A stretch of DNA of 64,000 bases, taken from contig NZ_CP048264.1 in NCBI RefSeq assembly GCF_019469185.1, positions 1,178,001 to 1,242,000 on the forward strand. The letters are read 5' to 3'. The translations under genes were made by a program, and so were the position numbers. The notes beneath the pieces are model-generated. The model was given only the letters and a program-made list of their open reading frames with translations. It was not told the origin of the DNA and did not search any database. Position 1 is the first letter of the stretch; each line of letters opens with the position of its first letter. Source of the stretch: Gilliamella sp. ESL0441. Lineage in GTDB: Bacteria; Pseudomonadota; Gammaproteobacteria; Enterobacterales; Orbaceae. Positions 1 through 9,084 of the stretch are shown piece by piece.

Positions 1-1141
1 CAGTAAATTGGTTAAATTGTCGATAAGGATCTTTTTGTTGGATCTCAATTGCGATATCCGGTAAAGCAACAAATGGTAAATTGATACTTTTTGTTGATTC
101 TTTGATTGATGAACTAGATAGGATCATCCGCGGATAATGTTTAAATTTGGCAAAAATTTCATCTGTTTTAGACCAAATGACTGAGGGAGCAAGAAGCGGT
201 CGCATTGGATCAACTTTACGACTTTCAAATCGCTGATTAATATCTTGCCAATATTTGTTAGCAAATCGCTCAATATCAATTGTATTGATGATAAGTGTAT
301 TATCTAAAAAATAAGAAAAAAGCATTGTTAGCGGTTCGTTAAAAAACAGTGCTTGCCAATATTCTATACCGGTCGGTAAAATATGCTTACTTACTTGTTG
401 ATAAATACTTTCGGGTTCTAATCTTACTTCAAATTTTTCACGCCATTGACTGCGAAATAGCTCGATTGCTGCTCTATCAAATGGAAATTCGTGAGCAGGT
501 AAAAGTTCAATTTTTGTGATTTCTTCAAGTGTTCGTTGGCTGTCTACATCAAACGTTCGGATGCTATCAATTTCATCATCAAAAAAATCAATACGATAAG
601 GTCTATTGCTACCCATTGGAAAAATATCAAAAAGTGCGCCACGAGTTGCATATTCACCGTGCTCCATAACTTGACTTACAGAACGATAACCCGCATTTTC
701 CAATTGCATTCTTAAATGTTCACGGCTAATTTGTAAACCCTTTTCCATGATAAAAACATGCCCACCTAAATAACTTTTTGGGCAAACTTTTTGCATCAAA
801 GTATTAATCGGTAAAATCAGAGCGCCTTTCTTTAAATGCGAAAGATGATAAAGACAAGAAAGGCGTTCAGATACAATATCTTGATGAGGTGAAAAACTAT
901 CATAAGGTAAGGTTTCCCAATCAGGAAATGTAAAAGCCGTAAAATCGCTAAATTGTTTTAACTCTTCATAAATACGAGTAGTTTGTTGCATATCATCTGT
1001 GATAATGACAACTAATCCATCATATGCAGCAATAGCTTGTGCACATACTTGTGAAAGCGATGATCCTACAAGTTGACCAAACTGTTTTATTTCACCTGAT
1101 TTTTGTGGAATAAGATCTGAAATATTAAGTATTTTCGACAT
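1..1141 (-). CDS. mfd: Transcription-repair coupling factor Mfd, N-terminal part (gene continues past the window start)
   Basis: Mfd removes RNA polymerase stalled at DNA lesions and recruits UvrA to start nucleotide excision repair. The minus-strand frame is open from an ATG at 1141 to the window edge, giving about 380 residues. This covers the N-terminal UvrB-like module and not the RNA polymerase-binding, translocase or C-terminal domains, which lie outside. Recognisable stretches include DWETLPYDSFSPHQDIVSERL and GEYATRGALFDIFPMGSNRPYRIDFFDDEID, typical of the UvrB-homology region that binds UvrA. It is divergent from lolC, with about 150 bp between them, as in E. coli where mfd neighbours lolCDE. 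The start ATG begins MSKILNISDL, a plausible family start. Identification is firm; completeness cannot be judged. Confidence 0.93.
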   Translation of the reverse strand, partial: MSKILNISDLIPQKSGEIKQFGQLVGSSLSQVCAQAIAAYDGLVVIITDDMQQTTRIYEELKQFSDFTAFTFPDWETLPYDSFSPHQDIVSERLSCLYHLSHLKKGALILPINTLMQKVCPKSYLGGHVFIMEKGLQISREHLRMQLENAGYRSVSQVMEHGEYATRGALFDIFPMGSNRPYRIDFFDDEIDSIRTFDVDSQRTLEEITKIELLPAHEFPFDRAAIELFRSQWREKFEVRLEPESIYQQVSKHILPTGIEYWQALFFNEPLTMLFSYFLDNTLIINTIDIERFANKYWQDINQRFESRKVDPMRPLLAPSVIWSKTDEIFAKFKHYPRMILSSSSIKESTKSINLPFVALPDIAIEIQQKDPYRQFNQFT

Positions 1142-1290
1142 GATAAGTTTTATTGATTTCGCAGCAAAATTATTGTTAGATTATAACGTAATTACTTGGT
1201 TGTTTTCTATAACTGTTTAATCCTGTATGATAAGCATCTTGCATTTAACTAGCAAAACTTTATTAAAAGTTTTAGGTATATAAATAATTT

Positions 1291-2502
1291 ATGTCAAAAA
1301 TATTTCGTCCATTAGCCTTTTATATCGGTCTTCGTTATGTTTACGGTCAAAAAACTGATGGTTTTGGTCGCTTTGTTTCATGGTTATCTATGATTGGTAT
1401 TTTGCTGGGATCATTAGGTTTAATTTTAGTTTTATCGGTAATGAATGGTCTTGAAGATCAGATGCAAAATAGTATTTTGAAATTTTTACCACAAGCGCAA
1501 ATTACGACTTCTCAAGGAAGGGTTAATGTTAATAACACGCCGAGTACGCCATTTGAAAAACTTAAAGGCGTTGTTCATGTCACAGAATTAGTTACCAGTG
1601 ATGTTGTTTTACAAAGTGAGCACAGTATCACCGTCAGTACCTTAATGGGCATTAAACCTAACGAAGGTGATCCTATCACTGATTTTATTTACAGCGGTTC
1701 GATTTCTGATTTACAAGCTGGAAAGTATAATGTCATTTTAGGGCAAACATTAGCCAATCAACTTGGTGTTAGTGTGGGGGATAAAATCCGTTTAATGGTT
1801 ACTGATGCAAGTCAAGTCACTCCGGTTGGGCGTATACCTTCTCAACGTCTTTTTAATGTTGCAGGTTTGTTTTCAGTCAATCATGATATCAATCAAGCGC
1901 TAATTTATGTTAATCAATATGATGCAAAAAATTTGCTACGGTATCCGGCCGATACAATTACCAGCTGGCGATTATTTTTAGAAAAACCGCTAAAAATTGC
2001 TGAAGTAACAAATTCCTCTTTACCCGAAGGGTTACAATTTAAAGATTGGCGAGTAAAACGAGGTGAATTATTTCAAGCGATCAAGATGGAGAAAAATGTA
2101 ATGGGGCTTCTTATTAGTCTCATTGTAATAGTTGCTGCTTTTAACATTATCACTTCCTTAAGTTTACTGGTAATGGAAAAACAGGGCGAAGTGGCTATTT
2201 TAAAAACACAAGGTCTTTCTCGGTTTCAAATTATGTCGATTTTTATGATTCAAGGGGCTACATCTGGTGTAATTGGAACTATATTAGGTAGCGTTTTGGG
2301 TCTTCTTCTTGCTTATTACTTGAATGAAATTATGCAAGCGTTAGGTCTGTCATTTGCAGGGATAAAACTACCATCATTGATAGAACCAACGCAAATTGTG
2401 TTTATTATTATTGGATTACTTATGTTATCACTATTATCAACTTTATATCCTGCATATCGTGCAGCCAAAATTCAACCAGCCGAGGCTTTACGTTATGAAT
2501 GA
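1291..2502 (+). CDS. lolC: Lipoprotein-releasing ABC transporter permease LolC
   Basis: Inner-membrane permease of the LolCDE complex, which extracts mature outer-membrane lipoproteins from the inner membrane and passes them to LolA. The 403 residues have the family layout: one N-terminal membrane helix (about residues 25-50, start of the FtsX/MacB-like fold), a periplasmic domain of about 200 residues, then three C-terminal helices. The end, [18 protein letters not shown], is the conserved FtsX-family C-terminus. It is the first gene of a lolC-lolD-lolE operon and its stop overlaps the lolD start by 8 bases. LolC and LolE are paralogues; I chose LolC from its position before lolD, as in E. 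coli. Confidence 0.93.
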   Translation: MSKIFRPLAFYIGLRYVYGQKTDGFGRFVSWLSMIGILLGSLGLILVLSVMNGLEDQMQNSILKFLPQAQITTSQGRVNVNNTPSTPFEKLKGVVHVTELVTSDVVLQSEHSITVSTLMGIKPNEGDPITDFIYSGSISDLQAGKYNVILGQTLANQLGVSVGDKIRLMVTDASQVTPVGRIPSQRLFNVAGLFSVNHDINQALIYVNQYDAKNLLRYPADTITSWRLFLEKPLKIAEVTNSSLPEGLQFKDWRVKRGELFQAIKMEKNVMGLLISLIVIVAAFNIITSLSLLVMEKQGEVAILKTQGLSRFQIMSIFMIQGATSGVIGTILGSVLGLLLAYYLNEIMQALGLSFAGIKLPSLIEPTQIVFIIIGLLMLSLLSTLYPAYRAAKIQPAEALRYE

Positions 2503-3202
2503 TTTGCAACCGCTTCTTTCAGCAAAAAATCTTTATAAGACTTATAATGAAGGCAAAATGGTGACAGAGGTTTTAAAAGACGTTTCATTTGATATTCATC
2601 CTCAATCATTATTAGCCATTATTGGTAGTTCCGGCTCAGGAAAAAGTACACTTTTACATCTGCTTGGCGGGTTGGATAAACCAACATCTGGCGAGATTAC
2701 TTTTCAATCACAGCATTTAAGTCAACTTACTGAAAAAGAAAAAGCTCGATTACGCAATCAAAAAATTGGTTTTGTTTATCAGTTTCATCATTTATTACCC
2801 GACTTTACCGCACTCGAAAATATTGTTATGCCATTGTTGATAGGGGGGGTATCGCCTAATGAGGCTAAAAAACGCGCAATGGCAATGTTGGAATCGGTTA
2901 ATTTGGTTAACCGTGCTAATCATCGACCCTCTGAACTATCTGGTGGTGAGCGTCAACGTGTAGCAATTGGGCGAGCTTTAATTAACAATCCTGCACTAGT
3001 GATGGCTGATGAGCCGACAGGTAATTTAGATAAATCAACTGCAGATTCAATTTTTGATTTGCTAATAAAATTAAATCGAGAACAAGGTACAGCATTTTTA
3101 GTTGTAACACATGATTTGAATTTAGCTAAAAAGTTAGATAAACAACTCGTTATGAGCGATGGAAAACTTTCCGAGAGTAAATTAACAGACAACCTATTTT
3201 AG
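2495..3202 (+). CDS. lolD: Lipoprotein-releasing ABC transporter ATPase LolD
   Basis: ATPase that powers LolCE-mediated lipoprotein release at the inner membrane. The 235-residue protein has a Walker A (GSSGSGKST), a Q-loop region ([17 protein letters not shown]), an ABC signature ([16 protein letters not shown]), a Walker B with catalytic Glu ([12 protein letters not shown]) and a switch His (VTHD). The length matches the roughly 230 residues usual for LolD. The start at 2495 gives MNDLQPLL and overlaps the lolC stop, consistent with translational coupling. The frame is open further upstream inside lolC, but that extension is lolC read in another frame. Confidence 0.95.
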   Translation: MNDLQPLLSAKNLYKTYNEGKMVTEVLKDVSFDIHPQSLLAIIGSSGSGKSTLLHLLGGLDKPTSGEITFQSQHLSQLTEKEKARLRNQKIGFVYQFHHLLPDFTALENIVMPLLIGGVSPNEAKKRAMAMLESVNLVNRANHRPSELSGGERQRVAIGRALINNPALVMADEPTGNLDKSTADSIFDLLIKLNREQGTAFLVVTHDLNLAKKLDKQLVMSDGKLSESKLTDNLF

Positions 3203-3214
3203 CGGATAAGCATT

Positions 3215-4453
3215 ATGAATTTATCTTTAATGACGGCAATACGATTTCGTAAAGGACGCCGCAAGAGTGGTATGGTTTCTTTAATATCGATTATCTCAAC
3301 GCTAAGTATTGCGATTGGTATCGCTGCACTTATCATAGGTTTAAGTGCGATGAATGGTTTTGAGAAAGAATTGAACAATCGTGTATTATCAGTAGTGCCA
3401 CACGCTCAACTATATTCACAATATGGTAATTTGGATGATTGGAAACATATTCAAAAGGAGTTGAAAGGTGCCAAAAATATTGTTTCATCAGCTCCGTTTG
3501 TCAGTTTTACTGGGCTTATTGAAAATGGAAGCAAACTAGCTGCTGTTGAAGTTCAAGGCGTTGATCCTGAACAGGAGAAAGCAATCAGTACCTTGCCTAA
3601 TTTTGTACTGAATAACAAATGGCAAGCTTTTAAAGCAGATAACCAACAAGTTATTATTGGTTCAGGTTTAGCCAATACTTTATCTGTGAAAGAAGGCGGA
3701 TGGGTATCATTACTGATTCCTGTTTCAAGTAATCCCAATCAACTAAAACCCCCTAAACGAGTGCGATTACAGGTAATTGGTATTTTGGATTTGAATGGTA
3801 GCTTAAGTAATAATGTGGCTTTAGTACCATTATCAGATGCGCAAAAATTATTAAACATAGGTGACAGTGTCACGGGGTTAATGGTTAATGTTGAACACGT
3901 TTATCAAGCTAGCCAAATTATTGGTCGAGCTGTTTTAAATCTTGATGAAGATATCTCATTCACCAGTTGGGAAAACTCTTATGGTTTTATGTATCGCGAT
4001 ATCCAAATGATAAGGCAAATAATGTATTTAGCTATGATAGTCGTTATTGGAGTAGCATGTTTTAATATTGTGTCGACATTAGTTATTGCTGTAAAAGATA
4101 AACAACGTGATATTGCAATATTAAAAACGCTAGGCGCAACAAATGGCTTAATTAGAAATATTTTTATTTGGTATGGGGTCATATCAGGATTAGTGGGAAG
4201 TTTACTTGGCGTAATCCTGGGAGTATTGTCAGCCTGGCAACTTTCAAACATTATGAAATGTGTTGAATCCCTTTTGGGTCATAAGTTTTTAAACAGTAAT
4301 ATCTATTTTGTGGATTTTCTTCCTTCCCAAATTTATTTTTTTGATGTCGTAATTGTTTTTGTTACTGCAATGTTACTAAGTTTAATTGCTAGTTATTATC
4401 CGGCAAGAAGGGCATGTAAAATAGAACCAGCCAAAATATTAAATAGTTTTTGA
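3215..4453 (+). CDS. lolE: Lipoprotein-releasing ABC transporter permease LolE
   Basis: Second permease of LolCDE, paralogous to LolC and the partner that binds the lipoprotein substrate in E. coli. The 412 residues have an N-terminal cytoplasmic segment (FRKGRRKSGMVSLISIIS), a first membrane helix, a large periplasmic domain and three C-terminal helices ending YYPARRACKIEPAKILNSF. The start lies 12 bases after the lolD stop, so the three genes form one operon. A hairpin follows (4478-4509). Nothing is truncated. Assignment as LolE rather than a second LolC rests on operon position. Confidence 0.92.
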   Translation: MNLSLMTAIRFRKGRRKSGMVSLISIISTLSIAIGIAALIIGLSAMNGFEKELNNRVLSVVPHAQLYSQYGNLDDWKHIQKELKGAKNIVSSAPFVSFTGLIENGSKLAAVEVQGVDPEQEKAISTLPNFVLNNKWQAFKADNQQVIIGSGLANTLSVKEGGWVSLLIPVSSNPNQLKPPKRVRLQVIGILDLNGSLSNNVALVPLSDAQKLLNIGDSVTGLMVNVEHVYQASQIIGRAVLNLDEDISFTSWENSYGFMYRDIQMIRQIMYLAMIVVIGVACFNIVSTLVIAVKDKQRDIAILKTLGATNGLIRNIFIWYGVISGLVGSLLGVILGVLSAWQLSNIMKCVESLLGHKFLNSNIYFVDFLPSQIYFFDVVIVFVTAMLLSLIASYYPARRACKIEPAKILNSF

Positions 4454-4477
4454 TTGGTGTTTTTGTCCTTTAAATCA

Positions 4478-4516
4478 AGGCGCTGGGTTTCATAATACTA
4501 TCAGCGCCTAACAGTT
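4478..4516. terminator. Probable terminator between convergent lolE and rhomboid genes
   Basis: An 8-bp perfect stem (AGGCGCTG with CAGCGCCT) separated by 16 bases is followed on the plus strand by AACAGTTTTTA. It sits in the 64-bp gap between the converging genes and could serve either strand. The T-run is short, so strength is uncertain. Confidence 0.6.
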
Positions 4517-4517
4517 T

Positions 4518-5252
4518 TTAGTTATATATTTGTTGAATTATCTCTGGCAGTTTAAAATGTTCATACACCAGATAAATACATCCTGTAGTAGCAATAAACA
4601 CTATACTAATAAGAAAAGATGTTAATTTTGTAGAAAAGTAGAACCATTTTATCAATAATGATATCAGAGCCCCTAGAATAAATCCTGCAAGTGCACCACC
4701 TAAGTGAGCCATGTTATTTATTGATGGCAGTAAACCTAATCCAGCGGTAAGAATTAAGCTTACTATGATTGCTCTAACTGGCATCTCTTTCAAACTTTCT
4801 CGATTAACCAGACTGTAAGCTAATAAAGCAGAAATAATGCCTAAAATTGCGCCTGATGCTCCACAACTAATTACATTGTTATTAATGGTTGCGATATCAC
4901 TGGTTAAACTACTGATTATGCCAGATAAGATATAAATTCCAAGAAAAGCAAACCAAGGTATTTGTCTTTCTAAGATGTTACCAACACTGAATAGTGCAAG
5001 CATATTCATTGCCAGATGAGTAATACTTACATGCATAAAAAGGCAGGTAAACATTCGCCAATATTGACCGGAAAATGTTAATTGTGAGACATCTGCTCCC
5101 CACCGAATAAAAAAAATGCCGTTCAATGAATCGACAAAACTCAAGGGGTAAGATAAACGAGATATCGCAAACCATACAATATTAATAATGATTAATAAAC
5201 TTGTAACTTTGGTTTGACGTCCTAAATAAATTAGATTTTTTAAAATGGTCAT
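4518..5252 (-). CDS. Rhomboid-family intramembrane serine protease
   Basis: Predicted polytopic protease that cuts transmembrane segments within the inner membrane. The 244 residues form about six hydrophobic helices. The catalytic Ser lies in the GASGA motif at the start of TM4, and the catalytic His in NNMAHLGGALAGF in TM6. The TM2 motif HVSITHLAMNMLALF supplies the conserved His and Asn that form the oxyanion site. There is no large N-terminal cytosolic domain of the GlpG type, so I call it a minimal bacterial rhomboid rather than GlpG. The substrate is unknown. It is convergent with lolE and about 50 bp from the acetyltransferase gene upstream on the same strand. Confidence 0.88.
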   Translation of the reverse strand: MTILKNLIYLGRQTKVTSLLIIINIVWFAISRLSYPLSFVDSLNGIFFIRWGADVSQLTFSGQYWRMFTCLFMHVSITHLAMNMLALFSVGNILERQIPWFAFLGIYILSGIISSLTSDIATINNNVISCGASGAILGIISALLAYSLVNRESLKEMPVRAIIVSLILTAGLGLLPSINNMAHLGGALAGFILGALISLLIKWFYFSTKLTSFLISIVFIATTGCIYLVYEHFKLPEIIQQIYN

Positions 5253-5305
5253 TTAAACTTGTATCCTCTAAATAAATTGAAAAACTTATTTGTTATGTAC
5301 AACGT

Positions 5306-5800
5306 TTAGATAAGTGATTTCCCTAAAATGATTAAATCACGCTTAATACCATCAAGTTCGGCAACTTTTGGAAAAAATCCCCATTGTTGATACTGCATTT
5401 TATTAAAAAGACCAATACTAGGAATATTATGTCCAAATACATAACTTAATATTACGTTGATACCGATTTTGCGGGCATATTCTTCAATTTGAGCAAGCAT
5501 ATATTGCCCAATTTTTTTTCCTCGAAAATGTTCATGTATATATAAACTTACTTCAACCGTGCCAGAATATGCGGGTCGCCCATAAAACGAAGATAAACTA
5601 ATCCAACCACAAGACTGATTTTGATATTTAATTAACCAAAGAGGTCGGTTATTCGAATTGTGTTGATGAAACCATGCCAATTTACTTTCTAAAGAAACAG
5701 GGGAAGTATCCGCAGTAACCATCCGACTGGCAATAGTGGAATTGTAGACATCAACAATGAAAGGTAAATCATCTAAATTTGCATCGCAATAAGTGATCAT
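5306..5800 (-). CDS. GNAT-family N-acetyltransferase (phosphinothricin/methionine-sulfoximine type)
   Basis: 164-residue GCN5-related acetyltransferase that would transfer acetyl from acetyl-CoA to an amine. The acetyl-CoA-binding motif A is visible as VEVSLYIHEHFRGKKIGQYML, with the basic R/GxxG-like loop. The later GHNIPSIGLFNKMQYQQWG matches the N-x-x-S-x-x-L-(F/Y) segment common in the phosphinothricin acetyltransferase (PAT/YncA) subgroup. The N-terminal ADTSPVSLESKLAWFHQH also fits that subgroup. Likely substrates are glutamate or methionine analogues, but the sequence does not settle this. It has the same orientation as the rhomboid gene. Confidence 0.85.
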   Translation of the reverse strand: MITYCDANLDDLPFIVDVYNSTIASRMVTADTSPVSLESKLAWFHQHNSNNRPLWLIKYQNQSCGWISLSSFYGRPAYSGTVEVSLYIHEHFRGKKIGQYMLAQIEEYARKIGINVILSYVFGHNIPSIGLFNKMQYQQWGFFPKVAELDGIKRDLIILGKSLI

Positions 5801-6330
5801 AAATATTATGTGTCAATGGATAAGGGAAGGTATTGTAATGAGATTAAGTACAACAGACAACAAATTAATTATCACAATAGAATCAATTGTCATTTGGGTG
5901 AACTTAAAAAAGAATAACAAAACAATACGGGAAAACAGCGGAGATAAGGTACTTCTTTTACGCAGGGATAACCGTTTTTTGAATGATCAAAAAAATTAAT
6001 ATATTGATCAAACTCCAAACTATTTTTTTACTATCACTTCTGTCAGCGTGTTAATAGTTATAACGTTCAGTATAGAGCTAATAAAACAGAGGAACAATGG
6101 TGAGATCAACCTTCAGTAGTTCGTTAAAATCAACCGTCAAAAATTAATATGTTACGTTGTTATGAAAAATTGCTCGGTACATTGGAAAAGTTGCCAAAGA
6201 GAGTACCGGTAAAAAACTACGAAAGTGAAATTAACTATATGATAAATATAAAATTATATCTCTAGTGCGAATTAAAAATAATCGCCTAAAAAAGCAACAA
6301 AAAATCGGTAGAATTTTACACCCTCCTATT
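5801..6330. other. Gene-poor AT-rich intergenic region
   Basis: No convincing gene. A 68-codon frame at 5793-5999 overlaps the acetyltransferase start and has no family character. A 38-codon frame at 6149-6265 begins MLRCYEKLLG but lacks a clear ribosome-binding site. An inverted pair CGGTAC/GTACCG lies at 6175-6180 and 6203-6208. A short stretch near 5950-5974 ends GCAGGGATAACCG and faintly resembles the CRISPR repeat at 6361. The region may be decayed DNA around a former CRISPR locus. Confidence 0.5.
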
Positions 6331-6389
6331 TTAATTATTAAACAATAGGTTATAATTAGAGTGTTCCCTGTATACACAGGGATAAGCCG
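6331..6389 (+). CRISPR. Solitary type I-E-like CRISPR leader end plus one 29-bp repeat
   Basis: Positions 6361-6389 read GTGTTCCCTGTATACACAGG then GATAAGCCG. This is a 29-bp repeat with an inner palindrome (CCCTGTATACACAGGG) and the GATAA(A/G)CCG end typical of type I-E repeats. The 30 bases before it (TTAATTATTAAACAATAGGT then TATAATTAGA) resemble the leader end at E. coli I-E arrays, which I recall as an AT-rich run with AATAGGTTAT and TTAGA just before the first repeat. No second repeat follows at the expected 61-bp period and no cas gene is in the window. The unit looks like an orphan or collapsed array. Confidence 0.6.
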
Positions 6390-6465
6390 ATCAATGGTTC
6401 AAAGATCCTAACCCTGTTCAAGATAGTATAAATAAAAAGAAAACTAAATTAAGGAGAAATCAAAA

Positions 6466-6708
6466 ATGAGTATTAAAGCTATTCTTTTTTCGATTATATA
6501 TATAAGTATTGCGGGGGGGGTGATATGGTACTTAATTTTTAATAAAAAACATCCTTTATCTGTTAAAAAACAAGAAGATAATTGGATTAAAGAAAATGAT
6601 TTTCCTCATCCTGATTCTATGTTCTCAAAATATTATATGAGAGAGGAAATTTTACCTAAGTCTGATATAGAAAATCCACCTAGTACAACAGATATATTAG
6701 ATCATTAG
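6466..6708 (+). CDS. Small single-pass membrane protein of unknown function
   Basis: 80-residue protein with one N-terminal membrane helix (about residues 4-24, AILFSIIYISIAGGVIWYLIF), a basic stop-transfer segment (NKKHPLSVKK) and a polar acidic tail ending in a proline-rich stretch (ENPPSTTDILDH). The start is supported by AAGGAG about 9 bases upstream of the ATG. It lies exactly between the two CRISPR-like repeats and has no operon partner. I recognise no family. The clean ribosome-binding site and membrane topology suggest a real gene. Confidence 0.6.
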   Translation: MSIKAILFSIIYISIAGGVIWYLIFNKKHPLSVKKQEDNWIKENDFPHPDSMFSKYYMREEILPKSDIENPPSTTDILDH

Positions 6709-6811
6709 GAATAAAAATAAATGAGTTTTAACAATAAACACTTAACTCAAGGTGGGCAAGTCATCTTTTATATGATAAGCATGTTCTTGCAAATAAATAA
6801 AATCATATTTA

Positions 6812-6840
6812 GTGTTTCCTATATACACAGAGATAAACCA
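6812..6840 (+). CRISPR. Degenerate second copy of the type I-E-like repeat
   Basis: The 29 bases GTGTTTCCTATATACACAGA then GATAAACCA match the repeat at 6361-6389 at 24 of 29 positions. All five differences are transitions toward A/T. The bases just before it (ATAAAATCATATTTA) weakly echo the leader end before the first repeat. It lies 451 bp downstream, too far to be the next repeat of one array, so it is either a decayed second locus or array debris. An inverted pair AGTTATC/GATAACT follows at 6899-6925. No gene is seen between 6709 and 7027 apart from this. Confidence 0.5.
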
Positions 6841-7027
6841 GCAAACGAATGAAAAACACATTCTATATCGCTTTATTTCTTGCTTGCTCAGAGTATAGAG
6901 TTATCGGTAGTGCTCAGTGATAACTTAAGAATTTCATAGCAACCATTTTTTAATAAAAAAACTTTAGCAATATTAGAAAAAGAGTGATGTTATGACTATG
7001 TTTACATTCAACAAAAATTAATAGGAT

Positions 7028-7609
7028 TTATACTGGTATTATCACTCTACCACGAGTAATATCACTGATGCTTTTTTGTAGCGAAAGCAATTTGTCTTGC
7101 GTAATGGCAATATTGACGTTTACCCCAATGGCATCAAAATCTTGATTTTCAATCAGTGCACCCAGTTCTTTTAAGCGATTTTCTATAATTGACCATTCAT
7201 TATAATAGCAGTGAAACTGCAAAGGTATTCGGGCAATAAGTTCAATCAATTCTGCTTGTTGTAGACAATGACTTGCTGACCCACCATAGGCTCGTATCAA
7301 GCCTCCTGTGCCAAGTTTGATTCCGCCAAAATAACGAGTTACCACCACCACTACTTGATCACAATCTTGTCCTTCAATCGCTGATAGAATTGGACGTCCT
7401 GCGGTGCTGGTTGGTTCGCCATCATCATTAAATCGATACTGTTGACCGATTTTCCATGCCCAACAATTATGTGTTGCGTTAGGATCGCTAATTTGATCGA
7501 TAAAATCCGTTGCTTGCTGGGCATTAATAACGGGCGCCGCATTGACAATAAAGCGGCTTTTTTTAATTTCTTCTGTCAGTTCGGTCGGATTTGCTAATGT
7601 ATATGGCAT
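7028..7609 (-). CDS. yigZ: YigZ/IMPACT-family protein
   Basis: 193-residue member of the UPF0029/IMPACT family. The N-terminal domain carries the hallmark [12 protein letters not shown], then [12 protein letters not shown], then [16 protein letters not shown], then [24 protein letters not shown]. The C-terminal 60 residues match the small ferredoxin-like domain (DUF1949 type). The length is near the roughly 205 residues of E. coli YigZ. The biochemical role is unsettled; family members have been linked to translation control or ribosome-associated functions. It diverges from nfi with a short shared promoter region. Confidence 0.92.
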   Translation of the reverse strand: MPYTLANPTELTEEIKKSRFIVNAAPVINAQQATDFIDQISDPNATHNCWAWKIGQQYRFNDDGEPTSTAGRPILSAIEGQDCDQVVVVVTRYFGGIKLGTGGLIRAYGGSASHCLQQAELIELIARIPLQFHCYYNEWSIIENRLKELGALIENQDFDAIGVNVNIAITQDKLLSLQKSISDITRGRVIIPV

Positions 7610-7663
7610 ACTAATTCTGGTAAAATCATTTTATTGCCGTTAATAATACTCAGCAGAAAGAAA

Positions 7664-8335
7664 ATGTCTATTAATTTAGAACAATTGAAACTAACCCAGC
7701 AGCAATTAGCTGAACAAGTAAACCTAACCGATGATTTTAATACATCAATCACTTTAATTGGTGGTACCGACGTAGGCTTTGAAGATGAAGGCAAAATCAC
7801 CCGAGCCGCTATTGTGATCTTAACGTATCCGGATTTTCATGTGGTTGAATATCATGTCGCGCGATTAAAAACCGAGTTTCCTTATATCCCTGGTTATTTA
7901 TCTTTTCGGGAGTATCCTGCTTTACTTTCTGCTTGGGAGCAGGTCGAACATAAACCTGATTTATTGTTGGTTGATGGTCAAGGCGTTGCGCATCCAAGGC
8001 GATTAGGTATTGCCAGTCATCTTGGTTTACTATTGGATATGCCAACCATTGGTGTCGCTAAAAAACGTCTTTGCGGTCATTATAATCCATTACCTAAAGT
8101 CGCCGGTCAAATGACACCACTCACCGATAAGCAGCAACAGATTGGTTGGGTATTACAAAGCAAGAATAATTGTAATCCGTTATTTATTTCATCGGGTCAT
8201 CGTATCAGCCAAGATAGTGCGTTGAAATGGGTCAATTTATGTTTACGTGGTTATCGTTTGCCTGAACCTACACGCTGGGCGGATGCGGTGGCGTCGAATA
8301 AACCGTTATTTAAAAAATTTATCCATGCAAAATAA
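7664..8335 (+). CDS. nfi: Endonuclease V (deoxyinosine 3'-endonuclease)
   Basis: Endonuclease V nicks DNA one base 3' of deaminated bases such as hypoxanthine. The 223-residue protein has the catalytic Asp in GGTDVGFED, the [15 protein letters not shown] segment carrying the Pro-Tyr wedge and catalytic Glu, the acidic [22 protein letters not shown] segment, and [11 protein letters not shown] placed the start at the ATG at 7664, which has AGAAAG upstream and gives MSINLEQL. The frame also allows an upstream TTG at 7634. Its end overlaps the start of trmN by 11 bases, suggesting an nfi-trmN operon. Confidence 0.94.
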   Translation: MSINLEQLKLTQQQLAEQVNLTDDFNTSITLIGGTDVGFEDEGKITRAAIVILTYPDFHVVEYHVARLKTEFPYIPGYLSFREYPALLSAWEQVEHKPDLLLVDGQGVAHPRRLGIASHLGLLLDMPTIGVAKKRLCGHYNPLPKVAGQMTPLTDKQQQIGWVLQSKNNCNPLFISSGHRISQDSALKWVNLCLRGYRLPEPTRWADAVASNKPLFKKFIHAK

Positions 8336-9071
8336 ATCACAATCGTTAAAAAAAGGGGGCTTTACGTTTAAGCGCTTTTTTGTTGCGCATGACAAAAGTC
8401 CGATGAAAATCACCACTGATAGTTGTTTACTTGGGGCATGGGCTCCGATCTTTTCTTCAACTCATAAGGTGCTTGATATCGGTTGTGGTTGTGGCGTGAT
8501 TGCGTTAATGCTTGCACAACGCCTTGAACATCAAGCTTGTCAAATTGATGCTATCGATATTGATGTACAAGCCGTTAACCAATGTCAACAAAATAGCCAA
8601 CAAGCAGGCTTTCAATCCATATCAACAATACAAGGGGATGTGAATCATTTTAATAGGGATGATGCCAATAGCTATGATTTGATTGTGACCAATCCACCTT
8701 ATTTTGAGTCGGCCGTGGATTGTCGAACGAACCAAAGGCAATTAGCCCGTTATACAGAAAGTTTAAACTACACACAGCTTATTGATTCAGTCAAACGATT
8801 ATTAAAGCCAGACGGTCTATTCTGTTTGGTGCTGCCTTATCATTTAGCAGATCAATTTAGGCAATTATGCGAATCAAATCATCTATTTTTACAACAATTG
8901 TTGCAGGTAAAATACATGGCAGATAAAGAGTTTTCTTTATCATTAATGGCGTTTGCTACAAAGCCTAATGCTCATGTCATTGAACAACAACTGTGTATGC
9001 GTTGTGATGATGGGCAGTATTCGCCTGCTTTTAGAGCGCTATTAGCAGATTTTTATTTGTTCCAAAAATAG
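8325..9071 (+). CDS. trmN: tRNA1(Val) (adenine37-N6)-methyltransferase TrmN
   Basis: SAM-dependent methyltransferase (YfiC/TrmN6) that makes m6A37 in tRNA-Val. The 248 residues hold [19 protein letters not shown] near the N-terminus, motif I ([18 protein letters not shown]), an acidic motif II ([11 protein letters not shown]) and the N6-adenine catalytic motif NPPYFESA. E. coli YfiC is about 245 residues, supporting the start at 8325 (MQNKSQSL). The frame is open upstream to 8247, but that part is nfi coding sequence in another frame. Translation is probably coupled to nfi through the overlap. Confidence 0.92.
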   Translation: MQNKSQSLKKGGFTFKRFFVAHDKSPMKITTDSCLLGAWAPIFSSTHKVLDIGCGCGVIALMLAQRLEHQACQIDAIDIDVQAVNQCQQNSQQAGFQSISTIQGDVNHFNRDDANSYDLIVTNPPYFESAVDCRTNQRQLARYTESLNYTQLIDSVKRLLKPDGLFCLVLPYHLADQFRQLCESNHLFLQQLLQVKYMADKEFSLSLMAFATKPNAHVIEQQLCMRCDDGQYSPAFRALLADFYLFQK

Positions 9072-9084
9072 CACCAAGGGTTAG

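Noticed and set aside
2396..2494. N-terminal extension of LolD by 33 residues
   Set aside because: The extension is lolC sequence read in another frame; the family start is the ATG at 2495.
5947..5974. Third CRISPR-like repeat ending GCAGGGATAACCG
   Set aside because: Only the last third resembles the 6361 repeat; the palindrome is missing, so similarity is probably chance.
5793..5999. 68-codon plus-strand frame overlapping the acetyltransferase start
   Set aside because: No ribosome-binding site, no family resemblance and overlap with a real gene on the other strand.
8247..8324. N-terminal extension of TrmN by 26 residues
   Set aside because: It lies wholly inside nfi; the ATG at 8325 gives the usual TrmN length.
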